A stretch of DNA of 64,000 bases, taken from Devosia litorisediminis. GTDB taxonomy: Bacteria > Pseudomonadota > Alphaproteobacteria > Rhizobiales > Devosiaceae. The stretch spans positions 392,625 to 456,624 of the forward strand of contig NZ_JAGXTP010000002.1 in the NCBI RefSeq assembly GCF_018334155.1, read 5' to 3'. The translations under genes were made by a program, and so were the position numbers. This document shows, in pieces, positions 60,586 to 64,000 of the stretch (positions are counted from its first letter, which is position 1; every line of letters starts with the position of its first letter). Under the pieces are notes generated by a model. It did no database searches and was not told where the DNA came from. It saw only the letters and a list, made by a program, of their open reading frames with translations.

Positions 60586-60929
60586 CCGCGGTCTATCAGG
60601 GGGTCGCTCCTGACTATGAAGAGCAGGCCCGCATCCTGGGCGCCAGTCCGCGCCATACCCTTTGGCAGGTGACGCTGCCCATGCTGCTGCCCGGCGTCAT
60701 CGCCGGCAGCCTGTTCACCTTCCTGGTCTCGACCAATCTGTTTCTGCTTACTTTCCTTTTGGGGCAGGGCAAGATCATCACCCTGCCAACCCTGCTCTTC
60801 TCCAAGCTGGCCGGTGGCGCGCTTGATCCCAGCGCCGCCGGCATCGCCCTGGTCGCGGCGCTGCCGGGCATCGCCCTGCTGCTGGTATCGGAACGCTTTT
60901 TGCGCCATCGGCCCTGGCTGTCGCGCTAG
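60573..60929 (+). pseudogene. C-terminal fragment of an ABC permease gene (YnjC-like)
   Basis: About 118 residues from LLTAVYQGVAPDYEEQARIL, GASPRHTLWQVTLPMLLPGV to the stop at 60927. The EAA-type loop (EEQARILGASPRHTLWQVTLP) and two C-terminal helices are clear, but the first helices are missing and there is no start codon with a ribosome site. It is the tail of an inner-membrane importer subunit left by deletion. Confidence 0.7.
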
Positions 60930-60976
60930 CGGGCAGCGCCAGAATATAAAAAAGACAATCACGGTGCCGTGATCGC

Positions 60977-61002
60977 GTAACCGGATGGACCCTTCCGCCG
61001 AA
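60977..61002 (+). promoter_or_regulatory. Candidate ECF (SigF-type) promoter of the bufferin operon
   Basis: GTAACC (60977-60982), exactly 16 nt, then CGAA (60999-61002). This equals the consensus reported for Caulobacter SigF, which drives DUF2282/DUF692 genes there. It lies 49 nt before the DUF2282 start. A palindrome ATCACGG-TG-CCGTGAT (60958-60973) adjoins it upstream and may bind another factor. The sigma factor in this genome that would use it is not identified. Confidence 0.65.
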
Positions 61003-61013
61003 TGACTGGGCAT

Positions 61014-61035
61014 GGAACCGAACGGGTTCCTTTTT
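61014..61035 (+). terminator. Terminator-like hairpin in the bufferin leader
   Basis: GGAACC (61014-61019), loop GAACG, GGTTCC (61025-61030), then TTTTT (61031-61035). It is an intrinsic-terminator shape placed between the candidate promoter and the ribosome site GGAAGGAGA of the DUF2282 gene. It could limit basal expression or be an attenuator. Confidence 0.55.
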
Positions 61036-61050
61036 GGAAGGAGATCCATC

Positions 61051-61341
61051 ATGAATCGCATGTCTTCGCTGGCCCTGGCCGCAACCCTGCTCACCGCCGC
61101 AGCCGGCATGTCCGCACCCGCCGCTTTGGCTCAGGACACCGAGAAATGCTACGGCGTTGCCATGGCAGGCCAGAACGATTGCGCTGCCGGCCCCGGCACC
61201 ACCTGTGCTGGCACCTCCACTGTCGACTACCAGGGTAATGCCTGGAAGGCCGTTCCTGCCGGCACCTGCGTGTCGATGGAAATCGACGGCGACCGCATGG
61301 GCTCGCTCGAAGCCCTTGAGCGCGACGTGCCAATGACCTGA
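61051..61341 (+). CDS. bufA: DUF2282 protein, bufferin precursor (BufA1-type)
   Basis: 96 residues. Signal peptide about 1-27 ([27 protein letters not shown]), so the product is periplasmic. The mature part has four cysteines at 33, 44, 52 and 73, in [22 protein letters not shown] and VPAGTC, followed by the family tail [19 protein letters not shown]2282 proteins are the substrates of DUF692 (MNIO) enzymes, which convert cysteines to thiooxazoles to make copper-binding bufferins. The ATG at 61051 has GGAAGGAGA upstream. The modification is inferred from the family and the adjacent genes. Confidence 0.93.
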   Translation: MNRMSSLALAATLLTAAAGMSAPAALAQDTEKCYGVAMAGQNDCAAGPGTTCAGTSTVDYQGNAWKAVPAGTCVSMEIDGDRMGSLEALERDVPMT

Positions 61342-61408
61342 TCTGTCCACGACCCTATCCCGGAGATCCGTTCATCGGGTCTCCGGATCCAGTCTCAGGG
61401 AGATCACC

Positions 61409-62272
61409 ATGCCCGCCAATCATCTGCCCGCGCGCGCCGGTCTTGGCCTCAAGCCGCAGCACTATGCCCAGATCATCGAAACCGCGCCCGATATCGGCTT
61501 CTTTGAAGTCCATGCCGAAAACTATATGGGCGATGGTGGCCCGCCACACCGCTATCTCACGGCCATTGCCGAGCGCTACCCCATCTCACTGCATGGTGTT
61601 GGTCTCTCGATCGGTGGTGAAGGCCCGCTCGATACCGCTCATCTCACGCGCCTGCGGGCGCTGATTGATCGCTATCAGCCGCAATCCTTTTCCGAGCATC
61701 TCGCTTGGTCTTCCCATGACGAGAGCGCGCTCAACGATCTGCTGCCGCTGCCCTATACCCAGGCCACACTCGATACTGTCGTCGCTCATATCGATCAGGT
61801 GCAGCAGGTGCTTGGCCGCCGCATGCTGCTCGAAAACCCGTCCACCTATGTGTTGTTTGCCGAAAGCACGATCGACGAGGTCGATTTTCTCGCCGCCATT
61901 GCCCAGCGCACCGGCTGCGGCCTGCTGCTCGACGTCAACAATGTCATGGTCTCGGCGGTCAATCATCAGACTGACGCCGCCAGCTATATCAATCGCTTTC
62001 CGGTTGAAGCGGTCGGCGAAATCCATCTGGCCGGTTATGACGAGGCAGAGGACGCCGTTGGCGACCGTCTGCTGATCGATGCCCACGCCTCGCGCGTCAG
62101 CGCTGATGTGTTCGACCTGTTCCGCCATACGCTCGGCCGCACCGGCCCTATGCCGACCTTGGTCGAATGGGACAACAACGTCCCCAGCTTCGATATTCTG
62201 GCTGACGAAGCCCGTCTGGCCGACGACGCGATTGGCCAGGCAAGCAGCCAGATCCAGCGGCGCGCCTCATGA
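61409..62272 (+). CDS. bufB: DUF692 multinuclear iron oxidative enzyme (MNIO, BufB-type)
   Basis: 287 residues, TIM-barrel of the DUF692 family. Metal ligand candidates in order are His62 (SLHGVG), His97 (SEHLAW), Glu142 (LENPSTY), Asp175 and Asn178 (DVNNV), His206 (EIHLAGY), Asp224 and His226 (DAHASRV) and Glu253 (VEWDNNVP): the full set. MNIOs use two or three irons and O2 to oxidise peptide cysteines, as in MbnB. It lies 67 nt after the precursor gene and overlaps bufC by 4 nt (ATGA). Confidence 0.94.
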   Translation: MPANHLPARAGLGLKPQHYAQIIETAPDIGFFEVHAENYMGDGGPPHRYLTAIAERYPISLHGVGLSIGGEGPLDTAHLTRLRALIDRYQPQSFSEHLAWSSHDESALNDLLPLPYTQATLDTVVAHIDQVQQVLGRRMLLENPSTYVLFAESTIDEVDFLAAIAQRTGCGLLLDVNNVMVSAVNHQTDAASYINRFPVEAVGEIHLAGYDEAEDAVGDRLLIDAHASRVSADVFDLFRHTLGRTGPMPTLVEWDNNVPSFDILADEARLADDAIGQASSQIQRRAS

Positions 62273-63024
62273 GCCCGGTCAGCCAGCAGGCCCGCTTTGC
62301 GGCCGCGGTGCAGGACCCCACGCGGCCGCTGCCCGATGGCGTCGTTTCCTACAGGGGCGATGCCGACCCGCTACGCTTTGCCGTCTATCGCAACAATGTC
62401 CATGTCGGACTGGTCGGCGTGTTGGCATCCAAATTTCCGGTTTGCGCCAGGCTGGTTGGTGACGACTTCTTCACCGCCATGGCCCGGATCTATGTTGCCG
62501 ATCACAAACCGGCCACGCCGGTGATGATGAGATATGGCGCCGACTTCCCTGATTTCATCGCCAGCTTCGACAATGCGCGCTCGGTGCCCTATCTGGCCGA
62601 TATCGCCCGGCTCGAAGAAGCCTGGGCCATTGCCTACAACGCGGCGGACCAAGAACCCCTGGTCATCGCGCAGCTGGCCGGCCTGGAACCGCATTCACTA
62701 TTGGAGACGCAGCTGCACGCTCATCCGGCCTGCAGCCTGATCATCTCAACCTTTCCCGTCGGCACTATCTGGTCGGCCCACCAGACCAGCGGCATCACGG
62801 TGAGGCCCGGCGCCGAAACCGTGCTGCTCACGCGCCCGCAGGCCGATGTGCAGGTCACGGTCATTCCAGCCGCCGATGCGGCTTTCCTCGCCAGGTTGCT
62901 GAGGGGGGAGGCCATCGGCGCCGCCGCTGCAGCAGTCCTTGAAACCCATGCCAGCTTCGATCTTGCCCAGGCCCTGACCGGTCTGTGCGCGCTTGGCGCA
63001 TTTTCATCATCCAGGGAGGGATGA
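62269..63024 (+). CDS. bufC: DUF2063 MNIO partner protein (BufC-type)
   Basis: 251 residues. The helical N-terminal DUF2063 domain (about 5-95) has QQARFAAAVQDPTRPLPDGV, FAVYRNNVHVGLVGVLASKF and PVCARLVGDDFFTAMARIYV; the C-terminal half is a mixed domain that in the MbnC/BufC group recruits the precursor peptide to the MNIO enzyme. The start overlaps the bufB stop, giving coupled synthesis of the enzyme complex. Confidence 0.92.
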   Translation: MSPVSQQARFAAAVQDPTRPLPDGVVSYRGDADPLRFAVYRNNVHVGLVGVLASKFPVCARLVGDDFFTAMARIYVADHKPATPVMMRYGADFPDFIASFDNARSVPYLADIARLEEAWAIAYNAADQEPLVIAQLAGLEPHSLLETQLHAHPACSLIISTFPVGTIWSAHQTSGITVRPGAETVLLTRPQADVQVTVIPAADAAFLARLLRGEAIGAAAAAVLETHASFDLAQALTGLCALGAFSSSREG

Positions 63025-63028
63025 CCTC

Positions 63029-63532
63029 ATGGCCAGTCTGATCCACACCGCCCAACGCGCACTTGGCACCGCCGAGCAGCTGATTGTTGCGATTCCGCAT
63101 TCTATTGCGCTGTTCGCGCTGCGCGCCGCCCTGGCCATTCCCTTTTGGCGCTCCGGCATGACCAAATGGGATGGCTTTCTCAATCTCTCCAGTGGGGCCC
63201 GCTATCTGTTCGAGCAGGAGTTTAAGCTGCATGTGTTCGGGCAGGCCTTCAGCTATCCCTTTCCGCTGACCATGGCGTTCCTCGCCGGCCTGGGGGAGGT
63301 CATCTTGCCGGTACTGCTGGTGCTGGGCCTGTTCACCCGCCTTGCGGCGCTGGGGATCCTGGCCATGACCATCATTATCCAGCTCACCATTCCCGATGGC
63401 TTGATCAACTTCCACCTGCCCTGGGCGGCCATGGCGCTGGGTCTGATGGCTTTTGGCGGCGGTAGACTGTCCTTGGACGCGGTCATGGCCCCTTTTGGCG
63501 GTCGCCGCCGTGGCGGCGCGGTCGCCTCATAA
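63029..63532 (+). CDS. DoxX-family membrane protein
   Basis: 167 residues, four membrane helices with the DoxX core ALRAALAIPFWRSGMTKWDG, FLAGLGEVILPVLLVLGLFT and RLAALGILAMTIIIQLTIPD. DoxX proteins commonly close DUF2282-DUF692-DUF2063 operons; a role in redox or membrane support of the copper-buffering system is proposed but not established. Start ATG 63029, 4 nt after the bufC stop, with GGAGGG upstream. Confidence 0.92.
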   Translation: MASLIHTAQRALGTAEQLIVAIPHSIALFALRAALAIPFWRSGMTKWDGFLNLSSGARYLFEQEFKLHVFGQAFSYPFPLTMAFLAGLGEVILPVLLVLGLFTRLAALGILAMTIIIQLTIPDGLINFHLPWAAMALGLMAFGGGRLSLDAVMAPFGGRRRGGAVAS

Positions 63533-63683
63533 AATTGGGAACAAAATCGACCTGCTGCCGTTAAGAGGCTGAAACCCCTGATATATCGGGCTTTCCGCGA
63601 CCCAGCAGGTCGAGTTATCCACAAGGCCAAACGGCCTGCTGACAGAAAAACGCGCTCCTCGTGCGAAAATCGACAGGGGGCCG

Positions 63684-63717
63684 TTGACTCAAACATGGCC
63701 CTATCCTAAAACCCGCC
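63684..63717 (+). promoter_or_regulatory. rrn-type promoter P1
   Basis: TTGACT (63684-63689), 16-nt spacer, CTAAAA (63706-63711), then the GC discriminator CCCGCC (63712-63717). It is the first of two near-duplicate promoters; both share spacer length and the CCCGCC discriminator expected of stringently controlled rRNA promoters. Confidence 0.6.
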
Positions 63718-63879
63718 TCGTTGAACGACGTCGAGCGAAGCCGCTCCCACTGATCAACACTTTCTGAAAGAGCAGCTGCTCTGCCGGGCGACCGGGGGAA
63801 CAGCTGTTGACTGCAGGAGGATCGGCCTTCGGGTGATTTTGAAGAAATTCGAAATTGTTTGATGATCGAAAATAGGGTG

Positions 63880-63913
63880 TTGACAGTCTTACGAGACGTG
63901 CTTACAACCCGCC
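63880..63913 (+). promoter_or_regulatory. rrn-type promoter P2
   Basis: TTGACA (63880-63885), 16-nt spacer, TTACAA (63902-63907), then CCCGCC (63908-63913). The downstream 40 nt (CACTGGACGACGTTGAAC, later GGTTCCCACTG) match the segment downstream of P1 (CGTTGAACGACGTCGAGC, CGCTCCCACTG), so the promoter unit was duplicated. Confidence 0.65.
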
Positions 63914-64000
63914 GCACTGGACGACGTTGAACCCTGGTGGTTCCCACTGTTTGGTGTTTCTGGCAGAGACGATCTGGGTTCCGGGCAACCGGCGATGGAT

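Larger units (their letters stand above)
63533..64000. other. rRNA-operon-type leader region at the right edge (468 nt without a gene)
   Basis: Just after doxX, TCGACCTGCTG (63547-63557) and CAGCAGGTCGA (63603-63613) form an 11-bp long-range stem around a second hairpin, a possible operon end. Then come two tandem promoter copies (annotated separately). The sequence after the second promoter is rRNA-leader-like, with no coding pattern. An rRNA operon should begin beyond 64000; this cannot be confirmed inside the window. Confidence 0.55.

Noticed and set aside
61014..61030. GGAAC at 61014 as a classical ECF -35 element
   Set aside because: No CGTC/GTC-type -10 follows at 16-17 nt; the bases are better explained as one arm of the GGAACC/GGTTCC hairpin, and GTAACC-N16-CGAA lies upstream.
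63615..63623. Perfect DnaA box TTATCCACA
   Set aside because: A single 9-mer is expected about every 130 kb on both strands, so one copy in 64 kb is unremarkable, and no second box, AT-rich unwinding element or origin gene is nearby.
63615..63947. 110-codon minus-strand frame in the region before the right edge
   Set aside because: It runs through two clear tandem promoters and rRNA-leader-like sequence and has no family resemblance.
1..64000. Insertion sequences, prophage, CRISPR arrays, tRNA genes
   Set aside because: No transposase, integrase, phage structural gene, regularly spaced repeats or tRNA-like cloverleaf was recognised by eye; a tRNA scan could still find one.

Overview
The window is a high-GC chromosomal segment of an alphaproteobacterium, most likely a Hyphomicrobiales member close to Devosia. 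The reasons are a gcrA cell-cycle regulator next to an argD-argF-hslO core cluster, GANTC (CcrM) sites in the gcrA/argD promoter region, many CUT1-type sugar ABC transporters, and tandem rRNA-type promoters at the right edge. I see no insertion sequence, prophage, CRISPR array or tRNA gene.

Layout. 1-724: 5' part of a two-PAS sensor protein. 770-5993: leftward operon mixing a Gfo/Idh oxidoreductase, two MaoC-type hydratases, a CaiB/BaiF CoA-transferase, a solute-binding-type protein without signal peptide and a sugar isomerase-like protein. 6228-8197: leftward iclR-lactonase-rhaM operon. 8475-14737: divergent sugar ABC transporter, enolase-superfamily sugar-acid dehydratase and SDR dehydrogenase, closed by a strong bidirectional terminator. 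Together these look like a non-phosphorylative 6-deoxysugar (L-fucose/L-rhamnose-like) regulon with an unexplained acyl-CoA arm; two related palindromic sites lie before two of its operons.

14804-19290: FAH-family hydratase, M29 aminopeptidase, a 40-residue membrane peptide behind an FNR/FixK-type box, and an ABC exporter. 19349-25828: Ohr peroxidase and sugar catabolism (SDR, VOC protein, Zn-ADH, kdgK, uxuB-like reductase). 25950-32414: leftward operon of N-formylglutamate-amidohydrolase-like protein, ethanolamine-type permease, glutamine-synthetase-like ligase, aldehyde dehydrogenase and Fe-alcohol dehydrogenase, which fits a gamma-glutamylated amino-alcohol pathway. 32550-34781: PPK2 and a PhoR-like kinase. 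35015-39349: gcrA, argD, argF, hslO. 39480-42169: LuxR-type solo receptor and a GT2 glycosyltransferase. 42173-48266: second CUT1 sugar transporter with an alpha/alpha-barrel glycosidase-like protein. 48686-54735: diguanylate cyclase, secreted repeat protein and a YbbA/YbbP ABC system, divergent from tesA (54771).

55427-59459: leftward ECF sigma, zinc anti-sigma, sterol-desaturase-like, TVP38-like and Mer-like genes. 59643-60929: a YnjF-like phosphatidyltransferase followed by the scrambled remains of a ynj-type ABC transporter. 61051-63532: a bufferin-type RiPP operon (DUF2282 precursor, DUF692 MNIO enzyme, DUF2063 partner, DoxX) behind a promoter that fits the Caulobacter SigF consensus and a terminator-like hairpin in its leader. 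63684-63913: two tandem near-repeat rrn-type promoters, so an rRNA operon probably begins just beyond the right end.
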